Positions 55,101 through 64,000 of a stretch of DNA of 64,000 nucleotides are shown in pieces; within the stretch, counting starts at the first letter, position 1, and each line of letters begins with the position of its first letter. Source of the DNA: Candidatus Vicinibacter affinis (GTDB lineage: Bacteria > Bacteroidota > Bacteroidia > Chitinophagales > Saprospiraceae); assembly GCA_016714365.1 (NCBI GenBank), contig JADJNH010000005.1, positions 1,154,501-1,218,500 on the forward strand, written 5' to 3'. The notes under the pieces were generated by a model. It was not told where the DNA came from. It saw only the letters and a list, made by a program, of their open reading frames with translations, and searched no databases. The position numbers and the translations under genes are program-made.

Positions 55101-55136
55101 AGATTTGTTCAGCTATTTTTAAATTATGATAAAGAC

Positions 55137-56945
55137 ATGAAGAAAGCATTCCTTGCCCTGCTCTTACTGTTGTATGTCACCGGTGTATCGTTTGGCCAGA
55201 TTAATTCTTTGGAAGATGTAGACAAATGGAATAAGTCTGGTTTGAAAAATACCTTAAAGAGCTTTTTGTCGGATTTTTATTCCTTCGGTGAACCTTTTCA
55301 GATGGGTGGAGGAGTAACATTAAATTTGAGATCCTACCAGAGTAACGGCGCCGCTTTAAGACAGGACCCATTCTTCTATACCTTGGGAGCGAATCTGAAT
55401 TTTAAGATCTATCAGATTGATCTTCCATTTTCCATGGTGATGACTGCAAAGAATACCGAAAAATCCTATCCGAGCTTTTCAGATATGATCAATTCCTTAA
55501 AGGATCAGGCCAAATCCAAAGTAAATGGTTTTGCAAGGTTTGGTATCAGCCCTCATTACAAATGGGCAAAATTGCACCTGGGTCACAGGTCCATGAATTT
55601 CTCGAAATATACCCTAAGTAATCTGAATTTTTTTGGTGCGGGTTTTGAGCTTACACCTGATAAGTTTCGCATCAGCGCCATGTATGGCCGTCTTGCTAAG
55701 GCTGAGCCGATCAATCTTTCATTGGCGACTCCTAATCTTCCCATATATAAAAGAATTGGTTGGAGCTCTAAAATAGGATATGGAGATGACAAGGCCTCGG
55801 CGGACCTGATTATATTGAGTGCAAAAGATGATGAAAATTCAATCTTGATTCCTGGAAACTATTCCAAACAAGTCAGTCCTGAGGCCAATTTTGCTATGGG
55901 CGTTCAATTGCAAAAATTATTCTTTGATAAAGTCAGGGTAAAGTTGGATTACACGCGAAGCGGAACGTCGCCCAACGTGTTGGATGCTGAAGCAGGAGAT
56001 GGAAGTATCACCAATTTTCTATTAAAGAAAAGGAATACCACTTACTACGGAAATGCAATGGAAGGGTCGGTCGGATTTGAAGGAAAAAAATTGAATGCCG
56101 GATTCATGATGAATAGGGTGGACAATCAGTTTAGGACGTTTGGGGCATACTTTTTTAACCGGGATATATTGGATTTGCAGGGCTTTGCCAATTTTGGACT
56201 TTTTCAGAATAAACTGAATTCAGCTGTTAAAGTGGGTATCCAATCGAATAATCTTGACGATACCAAACCGGCTACCACTAAAAGACTGATCTACGATGTT
56301 CAAACCGGCTGGTCTGATAAAGATTTCAACGTTCAGATGAATTACAGCAATAATTCCTCTGATGTAAGTTACATTTTAAACCAACAGCTGGACTCACTGA
56401 ATGCTGTTGTCGTGACTCAGGATATGGGGGCAAGTATAAATTATGTACTTCCATTAAAAGGAGAAAACAAGCATTCTGTTAGTTTGACAGGAAATATACA
56501 AGATGTCAGCGATGATATTGAGAAGCCGAATCGTGTCTCGGTTTCAAAACTCTATATGGCCAACGCAGGCTACGTCCTGAGTACCCAATCCAAGTGGACT
56601 TTTTCGACCAGATTGAACTATACCGTCAATGAGATTTCAAGCACAGAGTTAAACCGCCTGGGTATGGGCCTTACCATTCAAAAGACCATTTTAAAAGGTA
56701 AAGTTAATTTGGGACTTACGGGCAATTATTTCAAAAATTCCAACGCCGCAGGCTTAAAGTCCTCCAACACCACCGGACAGTTTACCCTCGGAACAAGCCT
56801 CTTCAAAGGAATGTCAATACAGTTGTCCTGGGGCTTATTGCGTACGGTTTCAGATTCCTCACCAACATTCACTGAGAGCATCGGCAATTTGGGAATGCAA
56901 TATTCTTTTAATTATAAGCCTAAAGGCAAAAAAGATAAATTTTAA
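55137..56945 (+). CDS. Outer-membrane beta-barrel protein paired with TANFOR giant
   Basis: 602 residues. Signal peptide about 1-20 (LLLLLYVTGVSFGQ). After a short helical region, almost the whole chain consists of alternating 10-12 residue strands (GGGVTLNLRSYQSNG; FFYTLGANLNFKIYQIDLPF; NFAMGVQLQKLFFDKVRVKLDY; LGMQYSFNYKP), as in a large outer-membrane barrel. The DLPFSMVMTAKN and SYPSFSDM segments are distinctive. The gene ends 36 bp before the giant TANFOR gene, so the two should form an operon; a barrel that anchors or exports the giant is a reasonable guess, not shown. Confidence 0.8.
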   Translation: MKKAFLALLLLLYVTGVSFGQINSLEDVDKWNKSGLKNTLKSFLSDFYSFGEPFQMGGGVTLNLRSYQSNGAALRQDPFFYTLGANLNFKIYQIDLPFSMVMTAKNTEKSYPSFSDMINSLKDQAKSKVNGFARFGISPHYKWAKLHLGHRSMNFSKYTLSNLNFFGAGFELTPDKFRISAMYGRLAKAEPINLSLATPNLPIYKRIGWSSKIGYGDDKASADLIILSAKDDENSILIPGNYSKQVSPEANFAMGVQLQKLFFDKVRVKLDYTRSGTSPNVLDAEAGDGSITNFLLKKRNTTYYGNAMEGSVGFEGKKLNAGFMMNRVDNQFRTFGAYFFNRDILDLQGFANFGLFQNKLNSAVKVGIQSNNLDDTKPATTKRLIYDVQTGWSDKDFNVQMNYSNNSSDVSYILNQQLDSLNAVVVTQDMGASINYVLPLKGENKHSVSLTGNIQDVSDDIEKPNRVSVSKLYMANAGYVLSTQSKWTFSTRLNYTVNEISSTELNRLGMGLTIQKTILKGKVNLGLTGNYFKNSNAAGLKSSNTTGQFTLGTSLFKGMSIQLSWGLLRTVSDSSPTFTESIGNLGMQYSFNYKPKGKKDKF

Positions 56946-56981
56946 TTTGATTGGCTGAATTCTAATAATCATAAATTAGGT

Positions 56982-59900
56982 ATGAGTAAGTTTATATCCA
57001 CTGTCATTTTTCTATTCCTGGTTAGTTTTTCTTCTATTGCTCAGACAGATGTTTGGCCGGTTCAGGTAACCGGATCAATGCTGCCGCCGCATTCACTTGA
57101 TTTGAAAGTTTATGGTATTGACCGTATCAATGATATCAATTTTCAGGTTTTGTTGAATGATCCGGATGAATTGACCTTGCAGGTCATTCCAATTTTAACC
57201 ATTGAGCAAAATGGGAATGTGATCTACAGGACCGACATGAATTCGGTCACAAGTCCAATCGTATTGAATCAATTTGTTTCCTATAATCTAGATGGCGCTG
57301 GTTTGAACCAATATTTATCCAATGAGCGCCTTACCGGAAACAGTGGGATTGGTACAGGCTCGACGATCGTACCTGAAGGTTTTACTCAGATTTGTCTTCA
57401 GATGTATGGCCTTGACAGAGTAGTTCCCGTTTCCAATAAGTTTTGCATTTCGGCCAACTTCAGACTCAATCAGGCTCCGCAGATTATAAAACCGGCTTTC
57501 AATGAAAAGATAAAAATGCCTGCTGTGCAAAATATGATATTCTCCTGGATGCCCATGCATCTGAGCAGTGGCAATAATCCCGGTGCAGTAGAATATTTCT
57601 TTGAAATGGTAGAATTGCCATCAGGATATATGAATGCCAACGATGTTTTTGAAAGTGCATTAAAAATATACACAACAACAGTATCCACTACTTCTTTCAT
57701 CTATTCACAGTCAGAACCATTATTAAATCCTAATACCTATTACGCATGGCGTGTGACGGCCAGAAGCATCATGTATCCCAGCAGCTTGTTATTTCAAAAT
57801 GATGGCAGGAGTGAGATTTCGATGTTCGTGATGTATGATGGGGAGGCACCAACCAATGAATTAAATCCATTTGATAAGCCTGCCCCGCGTGGATGTTCGG
57901 TATATGAGACAAGTTATGGACCAATTGCCAAAGCAGATAATGAATCCATAATGCTTGGAACAAATCAGGATGTAAAGTTGGGATATTTTAAAATGAAAAT
58001 TACGGAAGCTACTGGAGATATTCAAACCGGATATTCGGGCAAAGGAATCGTGTATTACCCCATGTTAAGGTCTTCACTTGAAGTTGAATTCGAGAACATC
58101 AAAGTGAATAAGGAAGGGAGGGTTTATGAGAGTGAAAGAATACAAACACTGCAGCGTCCGGATTTATATGTGGATATGGAACAGATCAATTCTTCAAATG
58201 TGAAGGATTATTTTTCCGTAGAATATGTGGAAAAATTGTATAGTAATATCGGTGACCAAAGTAGGATCGCAGATTTGCCACAGGATAATTTCAAATTAAA
58301 TAAACTTCCTCTGGTGCTAAGCAATGCAAAGTATCCAAACGATGGCGTGGGTGTAGCAGGTGTTTATTTTACACCTAAAAATGCCTTTGTAAATCTTGTT
58401 TCCAGAAATACGCAAGGTGATATTTTTGTCGGAACGAATATCCCTGCGACTCCGTACGGATTAAAATCGGGAGTCTATCTGGTGCCGTTGCATTTTTCTG
58501 CCAATCGATCAGGTGGCGAAAAAATAACAGAAACCATCATATTGGCGGGTCTACAATCTGCCGGGAGCAAAATAGAATGTGATTGTAATGGTTTTCAGAA
58601 TATTAGAGCAAAAACAGGACTCATCATTTCTCCACAGATTATTCATCAAGTGGATAATGCAGCACCAATATCCTTAACCACAGAAAAATCTGTAAATGAC
58701 ATAGGTACTTACATCGGCAAAGTGAGCCTGAGTAGCGCATTTGCGGTGAATGGATTGGAAGGATTTAAGTTTATTCCAAAATCCGGGACTTTGGATCTAA
58801 ATCCAAATGGTGCAGTATCCGGCCAGACAAGTCCAGAATTGAGCAATCCTGCCTGGAGAGGGCTGATTATTGACGATATGGTGTTGGAGTTGCCGAAGAA
58901 ATATAATGTCGTCCATCCATCCAAACCAATATTGTTGGAAAAGGGAAGCCTAATCATTGATGATAAAGATATTCAGAAAGGATTTTTTTATCAAAAAGAT
59001 GTTTTGAGTTTTAGCAAGGGAAGGATGGGTCCATGGGCATACAGCATTGATTCCATAGTGATGAATATTAGTAAGGATAGAACTTCAAACTTAAATCTTC
59101 GTGGACAAATATTGACCCCATTTTTTGACGATGCATTTCCTTACCGTGCACAGTTTCAAGAATCAAAAAAGGCCAACACAAAACTAATAGCATCCATCCT
59201 TCAACCTGAACTAAAAATGTCTATGTGGCATGGACAATTTACCTCGAAGAATGATTCCAGGATTGAAGCGAGATTAGTTGATAATAATAGTGATTTGGTA
59301 TTGTCACCAAAGTGTTCATTTACTGGAAGTCTAAACATCAAATTTACCGATGAGGAATTCAGGAAAGCAATCTTGAATAAGAATAAATCTGAAATTATTG
59401 AAGATTTTGAGAAATCGTTAAACTTAAAATCACTGGATTTCAACTTGAGTAATCTAAGTATCCATGGGTTGGCCAGTGATCCATTCAATTCTGGGAAAAA
59501 CAAATATAAGATTGATGATATCAATCGGCTCAACACAAAATTGAATTTCAGTCAACAGGAAGATCAACTTAAAGATGCATCCTTTATTCATGAGGAGATC
59601 AATGGAAAAGAAAGACTGGGTTTGAAACTCATTGTCCTGAAAGGACAAAGCAAGATAGAAATGATTGTTTGGTCTCACAAGGACAAGTCACAATTTGAAT
59701 TTGAAGGCATTGAAATAAAAAATATTGTATTGAAATGCAATTGTGCTGCTTTGAATGTAATCCCAACATCGGAGGAATGGGATCAAATATTACAGGATTA
59801 TTATAAAAAGCAATACATCCAGGATGACAACTTACTCAGTTTTTCACCAAAGGCACATTCCGGGCCTCAACGTTTGACAGAAAATACCTGGAGGACTGGG

Positions 59901-62900
59901 ATTTCCGATGCATTGAAAATGGAAGAAATAAAGGCCAACGCCATTGCATGGTTTCCTCAGTCAGGAGAAAATAAAATATTTATTCCTTTTTTAGGAAAAA
60001 ACCTGAATATGGAAAATAAGGATGGCGTTTTCCAGGGAGTTTATCGGGATAAGAAATATGCTCAAGATAAAATTAATTGGGATGAAACCTTATTCAGATT
60101 TTTAAGTAATGAAGAATCTCAAGATTTGAATTTGCCTATTGTAATAACAAAAGCATACTGGGATTCATTAGGTTTTAAGACTTCCTATCCACTGCCTGAT
60201 CATTTTAAACTGGTCATTTCAAAATTTAAAACTTCAGCCGCAGATAAACTTGCTTCAGCAACCATGACCATGGATTTAATTGGTGAGCTTGATGTCGAAG
60301 GCTCCAAGAAATACATACAATTTGCAACAATGGAAGATATTGCAGTTGGTCCGCAAAAAATTGATTTGGCAGATAAGACATTTTATTTATTGAATGATTT
60401 GGCACTCAATCAGAATATCAGATATCTAACTACCAGAAACAAGACATCTGATTCCAAAGCACCAGCAAGTTCCTCAACAGACAGTTATGCAAAAATAAAT
60501 TGCGATAAAGGAATTGAGTTTTTTAATATTGTCGGAAACTATACAGTCAATTCAGGCACCCTGACAAAAGCGAACACGAAGACACCGGAAGCTGCAACAT
60601 TTGGGTTTCGAATGTTAGAGAATACGATATCAGGTAATAATGATTTGATTACAAGTTTTACCGCAAATCTAAAATCTGAGTATTTTGACAGTAAGGATAA
60701 AACATGGAAAGTCTGGCAATTTTCAGGAAACAATGCCCAACATATCCTTTTTAGTGCTCCTGATCAGCTGGATGCCTATTTGGACTTCAATGAGAATAAA
60801 TCAGTCTTTGAAAATAAATCAGCACCCAATCTTTCAAAACCATTCGATAAAAATGAAGAAGAGGAAGATAACTTTATCGGCTTAGTATTTAAGAATTTAA
60901 AGTTTGATATTCCACTTTTAGAAGTAATGAAAAAAGCAGATGGCAAAGTAGAAACGTTGACAGATGGTATTCTAAAAGTTGCAAGTTTTGAACAATTGAC
61001 GCAGAGTTTTAAATCAGAATATTCCAAGATAAATGCAGTCGCAAAAGAGAATAAAGCAACATTAGGTACCTGGGATTATGTATTGGATAGCATTGCTTTT
61101 AAATTTGAAGATAATGAGCTTGACGAAAATCTATTATTGCTAAAAGGTAAAATCAGGGTTCCGATTTTCAAACAAGCACCATCAGAATCTTCAGCAGAAT
61201 GGTTAAAAAAGTATAGTGATAGTTGGATTCCATATTTTCTAAATGTTGGGTATTCGACAAATCCGGAGGTGTCAGGATACCTTTCTGAGATAGAGGATAA
61301 GTTGTTTGAATCCTATCATATCGATAATCTTGGGTATAAATTGGAAAACGGATCAAGTCTCGAAATCGGAAGTGAAGGAACTGGTTTGATGGCAAGAGCA
61401 CTTCTCAATGGAAGAGTTGTCTACACCATACCCAAATTGGATGCAACAATCAGTACGCTTGCTTTTGAAAATCTTAAGTTAAATTATAGTGTTGAAAATA
61501 TTTGTAAAGGTGAGTTTTTGGCCGGTATAAATTCGATCGATTTTGGCACCTGGAGCCCTGCGCCTTTTTCAGCAAGTCAATTGAAAACATTGCAAGAGGC
61601 AGGAAAAAATCCTTCAGCCAAAGACAATAAGTATATGAAGCAACTGAAAGGTGGATTTAATAAAGTCGCAAACTTTGATATTAATTTACAGGAACCAAAA
61701 TTTACTTGTAATAGTGCCAATGACAGAGTGTTGACTTTGGGTTTGGAATTAAATATATCAAGGGATGAATCCAATTATACAGCCTCACAACAAGCAGCCG
61801 CTGATCAAAATAATCCTGAAGAAAGTCTTGATAAGGATGTAAAATCTACTTCAGAAAACTTTGACAAAGCAAATGCTGCTTATAAGACTCAACAAGAATT
61901 CATTAAAAAAACAAATTCTGAACGGAAAGAATTATTAAAGCTAAAGAGACAACAAGAAGTCATTTATAAACTTTCGAATTCCATCCCGCTCTCAAGAATG
62001 AATGCTGATACACGCAAGACCCGGGAAGAGGCTAAAAGTAAATTGGATGAACTTTCCAAAAAAGTCAATGATTCTAAAGCCAAATTTGATGCCGCTGTGA
62101 CAGAAGTTAAAAAGAAAAGTTCAGAAATGAAAAGCGCCCGGAAAGATCTGAAGGATAAGAAAGATAAATTGGATAATGTGAAAAGTATTCGGGTAGCCAA
62201 AGAGGACAAAGCAAAAACCAACTTAAAGGAAAACCTAAAATACAAGGCCGAAACTGCAAAGGCTGAATTCAAAAATGCAAAGGATACTAAAACATTTGCA
62301 ATTACTGCAGGCGGATCTATTGATGTGGTATTTAATGACAAAGGTTTTAAAACAGTAGATCTGAATTGTTTAAAACTTGGAGGTAGTTTTGGCCCTGTAG
62401 CATTTGAGGGTGGTATAAATCTATTTAGGGAGGACACAAAAAATCCATCCGGAATTCAACAGGCTTCTACTACAAAGTGGGGAAATGGTTTTCTTGGCAT
62501 GGTCAAATTGAAATTTCAAAAATTAGAATTCCAAACCAAGTTTCAGACAGGAGTAAAAACTGAGCTAACAAATTCTCCTGGTATTTTAGATGACTATCGT
62601 TACTGGTTTGCGGACCTTGCTGCATACAATGGTGCTGGTTTCTTTACAGAGCCGAATACAGGTATCATGCTGACCGGAATTGGCGGTGGATTTTTCTATA
62701 ATATGGCAAAAACGCGACCCCCAAGTCTAACTGCTCCTGACTCAAGCAAAGTTCCAGTGCCCAAACAAATTGATAATAACAAATGTGCTTTGGATGGATT
62801 GGAACCTGGCAAATCCTTATCTGGTCTAAGCTACGAAGTAAAGCGAAAAAGCATGGGTGGGTATTTATTAGTCGAATTGTCTCATGTTGTTCAGGTAGTG

Positions 62901-64000
62901 ACAGGCGAGATTGTCACCAGTCTACAGGTATCAAATGACAGCACAGGAATGCACTTTGACAATTTTGGATTGGATGTTACAGCTTTGGCTTTATTTGATT
63001 CATATGAAAGCAGAAAGTCTGCTCCGTTAGTGATTAAATCAGGCATAACAGTATCCAATGATCAGAAAGAAGGATGGGCTTTTGATGGAAACATGAAATT
63101 TAAATTTGTTAAGGAAGCTGGTCCAATAGGATTATTTTCTCCTGAAGGTGCTTCTGTTGGCCTTAGCCTTAATGATGATGAAAATAAAAAATGGAATACA
63201 ATTCTATTCAAGTTATCTAAAAATGAAAAGTATTTTTTAGCAGGAAGCTGGCGGATAGATGGTAAATCCGAGAGTCTTGGCCCTAGATCAAAAATGTTTC
63301 CAATCAATGCAAGTTTCAAAACCCCACTGATCAATGTAATGGCCGGTGCTTATTTTCAAATAGGGAGCAAAGGCACAGTAGATGATTTGCCCAGTCTTTC
63401 CTATTTGATGGGATCTAGCGAATTTGTAGATAAAATAGAAAAGAATAACCCTCTTAAAAAACTTAAATCAAATGTTTCTTTTGCCACAATGGGTGGTCTC
63501 CGATTAAATGCTAAATTTAATAGTTCCTTTTTAATTTTTAGTACCGATGCGAATGGTCTATTGGGTGCAAATTTTAGAATTTCAGAAGTATCAACAACGA
63601 GTAATAAATGCCCTGATGTAGGAAAAATTGGTTTTTCAAATGGTTATTATGCCATGGGCAATGGATATGCCGATTTGAAATTGAATGTCAAAATGGATGC
63701 AAATGTTACCCTTGGATTTTGTCCTTTTTGTGAGCACTTGTCCGGTTCCTTCGAAATATTGAGTGGACAATTACAGGCAGGTTTAAATTTTGGATTTCCA
63801 AATCCATCTTTCCTGCAAGGAGAAATCAAAGCTGATTATAGTCTATTTGGAGGCCTTTACAAAGGTTCTCGAATTGTACCAATAAGTGTAGGTGGAAAAA
63901 TTTGTTTAGATATTACTCCAGATCCCGTTGTCGGTTTAAAAATTCATAATAAAATATACCCACCAGACGGCGCAGGAAAAATTGCTTTTTTGAAAAAAGT
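56982..64000 (+). CDS. Giant TANFOR-domain surface protein, 3' end beyond window
   Basis: Open frame from ATG 56982 to the right edge, more than 2339 residues. Signal peptide 1-21 (MSKFISTVIFLFLVSFSSIA then Q). Residues about 24-190 match the TANFOR domain: WPVQVTGSMLPPHSLDLKVY, the NDPDELTLQVIP strand, and EGFTQICLQMYGLD with C-I-S further on. A fibronectin-III-like section (WRVTARS) follows near 260. The long middle is beta-rich. Residues about 1602-1770 are a highly charged coiled coil (SERKELLKLKRQQEVIYKL; KSKLDELSKKVNDSKAKF; EMKSARKDLKDKKDKLDNV). After that the chain returns to Gly-rich strands like a barrel or fibre. It is presumably exported and works with the barrel encoded 36 bp upstream. 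Several shadow frames on the other strand are not genes. Confidence 0.85.
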   Translation, partial: MSKFISTVIFLFLVSFSSIAQTDVWPVQVTGSMLPPHSLDLKVYGIDRINDINFQVLLNDPDELTLQVIPILTIEQNGNVIYRTDMNSVTSPIVLNQFVSYNLDGAGLNQYLSNERLTGNSGIGTGSTIVPEGFTQICLQMYGLDRVVPVSNKFCISANFRLNQAPQIIKPAFNEKIKMPAVQNMIFSWMPMHLSSGNNPGAVEYFFEMVELPSGYMNANDVFESALKIYTTTVSTTSFIYSQSEPLLNPNTYYAWRVTARSIMYPSSLLFQNDGRSEISMFVMYDGEAPTNELNPFDKPAPRGCSVYETSYGPIAKADNESIMLGTNQDVKLGYFKMKITEATGDIQTGYSGKGIVYYPMLRSSLEVEFENIKVNKEGRVYESERIQTLQRPDLYVDMEQINSSNVKDYFSVEYVEKLYSNIGDQSRIADLPQDNFKLNKLPLVLSNAKYPNDGVGVAGVYFTPKNAFVNLVSRNTQGDIFVGTNIPATPYGLKSGVYLVPLHFSANRSGGEKITETIILAGLQSAGSKIECDCNGFQNIRAKTGLIISPQIIHQVDNAAPISLTTEKSVNDIGTYIGKVSLSSAFAVNGLEGFKFIPKSGTLDLNPNGAVSGQTSPELSNPAWRGLIIDDMVLELPKKYNVVHPSKPILLEKGSLIIDDKDIQKGFFYQKDVLSFSKGRMGPWAYSIDSIVMNISKDRTSNLNLRGQILTPFFDDAFPYRAQFQESKKANTKLIASILQPELKMSMWHGQFTSKNDSRIEARLVDNNSDLVLSPKCSFTGSLNIKFTDEEFRKAILNKNKSEIIEDFEKSLNLKSLDFNLSNLSIHGLASDPFNSGKNKYKIDDINRLNTKLNFSQQEDQLKDASFIHEEINGKERLGLKLIVLKGQSKIEMIVWSHKDKSQFEFEGIEIKNIVLKCNCAALNVIPTSEEWDQILQDYYKKQYIQDDNLLSFSPKAHSGPQRLTENTWRTGISDALKMEEIKANAIAWFPQSGENKIFIPFLGKNLNMENKDGVFQGVYRDKKYAQDKINWDETLFRFLSNEESQDLNLPIVITKAYWDSLGFKTSYPLPDHFKLVISKFKTSAADKLASATMTMDLIGELDVEGSKKYIQFATMEDIAVGPQKIDLADKTFYLLNDLALNQNIRYLTTRNKTSDSKAPASSSTDSYAKINCDKGIEFFNIVGNYTVNSGTLTKANTKTPEAATFGFRMLENTISGNNDLITSFTANLKSEYFDSKDKTWKVWQFSGNNAQHILFSAPDQLDAYLDFNENKSVFENKSAPNLSKPFDKNEEEEDNFIGLVFKNLKFDIPLLEVMKKADGKVETLTDGILKVASFEQLTQSFKSEYSKINAVAKENKATLGTWDYVLDSIAFKFEDNELDENLLLLKGKIRVPIFKQAPSESSAEWLKKYSDSWIPYFLNVGYSTNPEVSGYLSEIEDKLFESYHIDNLGYKLENGSSLEIGSEGTGLMARALLNGRVVYTIPKLDATISTLAFENLKLNYSVENICKGEFLAGINSIDFGTWSPAPFSASQLKTLQEAGKNPSAKDNKYMKQLKGGFNKVANFDINLQEPKFTCNSANDRVLTLGLELNISRDESNYTASQQAAADQNNPEESLDKDVKSTSENFDKANAAYKTQQEFIKKTNSERKELLKLKRQQEVIYKLSNSIPLSRMNADTRKTREEAKSKLDELSKKVNDSKAKFDAAVTEVKKKSSEMKSARKDLKDKKDKLDNVKSIRVAKEDKAKTNLKENLKYKAETAKAEFKNAKDTKTFAITAGGSIDVVFNDKGFKTVDLNCLKLGGSFGPVAFEGGINLFREDTKNPSGIQQASTTKWGNGFLGMVKLKFQKLEFQTKFQTGVKTELTNSPGILDDYRYWFADLAAYNGAGFFTEPNTGIMLTGIGGGFFYNMAKTRPPSLTAPDSSKVPVPKQIDNNKCALDGLEPGKSLSGLSYEVKRKSMGGYLLVELSHVVQVVTGEIVTSLQVSNDSTGMHFDNFGLDVTALALFDSYESRKSAPLVIKSGITVSNDQKEGWAFDGNMKFKFVKEAGPIGLFSPEGASVGLSLNDDENKKWNTILFKLSKNEKYFLAGSWRIDGKSESLGPRSKMFPINASFKTPLINVMAGAYFQIGSKGTVDDLPSLSYLMGSSEFVDKIEKNNPLKKLKSNVSFATMGGLRLNAKFNSSFLIFSTDANGLLGANFRISEVSTTSNKCPDVGKIGFSNGYYAMGNGYADLKLNVKMDANVTLGFCPFCEHLSGSFEILSGQLQAGLNFGFPNPSFLQGEIKADYSLFGGLYKGSRIVPISVGGKICLDITPDPVVGLKIHNKIYPPDGAGKIAFLKK

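Noticed and set aside
57315..63829. Many 60-157 codon minus-strand frames
   Set aside because: All lie inside the continuous plus-strand giant frame, and none has an export signal, family motif or promoter.
1..64000. tRNA, rRNA, transposase, phage or toxin-antitoxin genes
   Set aside because: None was recognised on either strand by eye. Small RNAs without strong motifs could be missed; tRNAscan and Rfam searches would decide.

Overview
The window looks like a chromosomal segment of an uncultivated-type Bacteroidota, most likely of the Saprospiraceae (class inferred, not proven). The evidence is AT-rich DNA, many secreted proteins ending in type IX secretion (T9SS) C-terminal sorting domains, a SusC/SusD/SusE-type locus, a TANFOR-domain giant protein, an 80-residue ATP synthase epsilon subunit, and several upstream regions carrying the Bacteroidota promoter pattern TTTG-N17-22-TAnnTTTG. 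No rRNA, tRNA, CRISPR array, transposase, integrase or phage gene was seen.

Layout. 1-2.3 kb: a truncated secreted HExxH metalloprotease-like gene at the left edge, a decayed T9SS gene and a cluster of REP-like palindromic repeats. 2.4-7 kb: a T9SS ConA-like protein, then atpD-atpC (minus strand), divergent from a DUF5691-like gene. 7-13.2 kb: small exported proteins, a proline-iminopeptidase-like lipoprotein, and a T9SS gene bracketed by a perfect 217-bp direct repeat. 13.2-19.3 kb: DUF1800 and DUF1501 genes, a subtilisin-like lipoprotein and an 85-bp-period palindromic repeat array. 19.3-25.4 kb: a susC-susD-susE/F-like operon. 25.9-38.7 kb: a 1533-residue repeat protein, a DUF5916 outer-membrane protein, a TolC-like efflux protein, a cytochrome c/epimerase pair and a PA-domain T9SS protein. 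38.7-46.8 kb: mostly housekeeping (DUF5682, ScpA, an RsmI-like methyltransferase, a GT4 glycosyltransferase, NadB, RecX, a HAD phosphatase), tightly packed with overlapping 3' ends. 47-55 kb: lower-density accessory stretch of lipoproteins, membrane proteins of unknown function, a T9SS alpha/beta-hydrolase that lacks its serine nucleophile, and decayed coding sequence. 55-64 kb: an outer-membrane barrel protein followed by a giant TANFOR-domain protein of more than 2339 residues that runs off the right edge.

How the genes fit together. The dominant theme is export and cell-surface biology. Seven intact genes and one decayed gene carry T9SS sorting domains. The Sus-like operon would import oligosaccharides across the outer membrane, but no glycoside hydrolase lies beside it. 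The barrel plus giant TANFOR pair may form a surface assembly. The DUF5691-like and DUF5682-like genes belong, as I recall, to one conserved MoxR/VWA-type gene system, yet here they sit about 32 kb apart. Two coding regions cross the window edges (1-1102 minus and 56982-64000 plus). Several starts were moved inward from the longest open frame, to positions supported by signal peptides, promoters or family N-termini.
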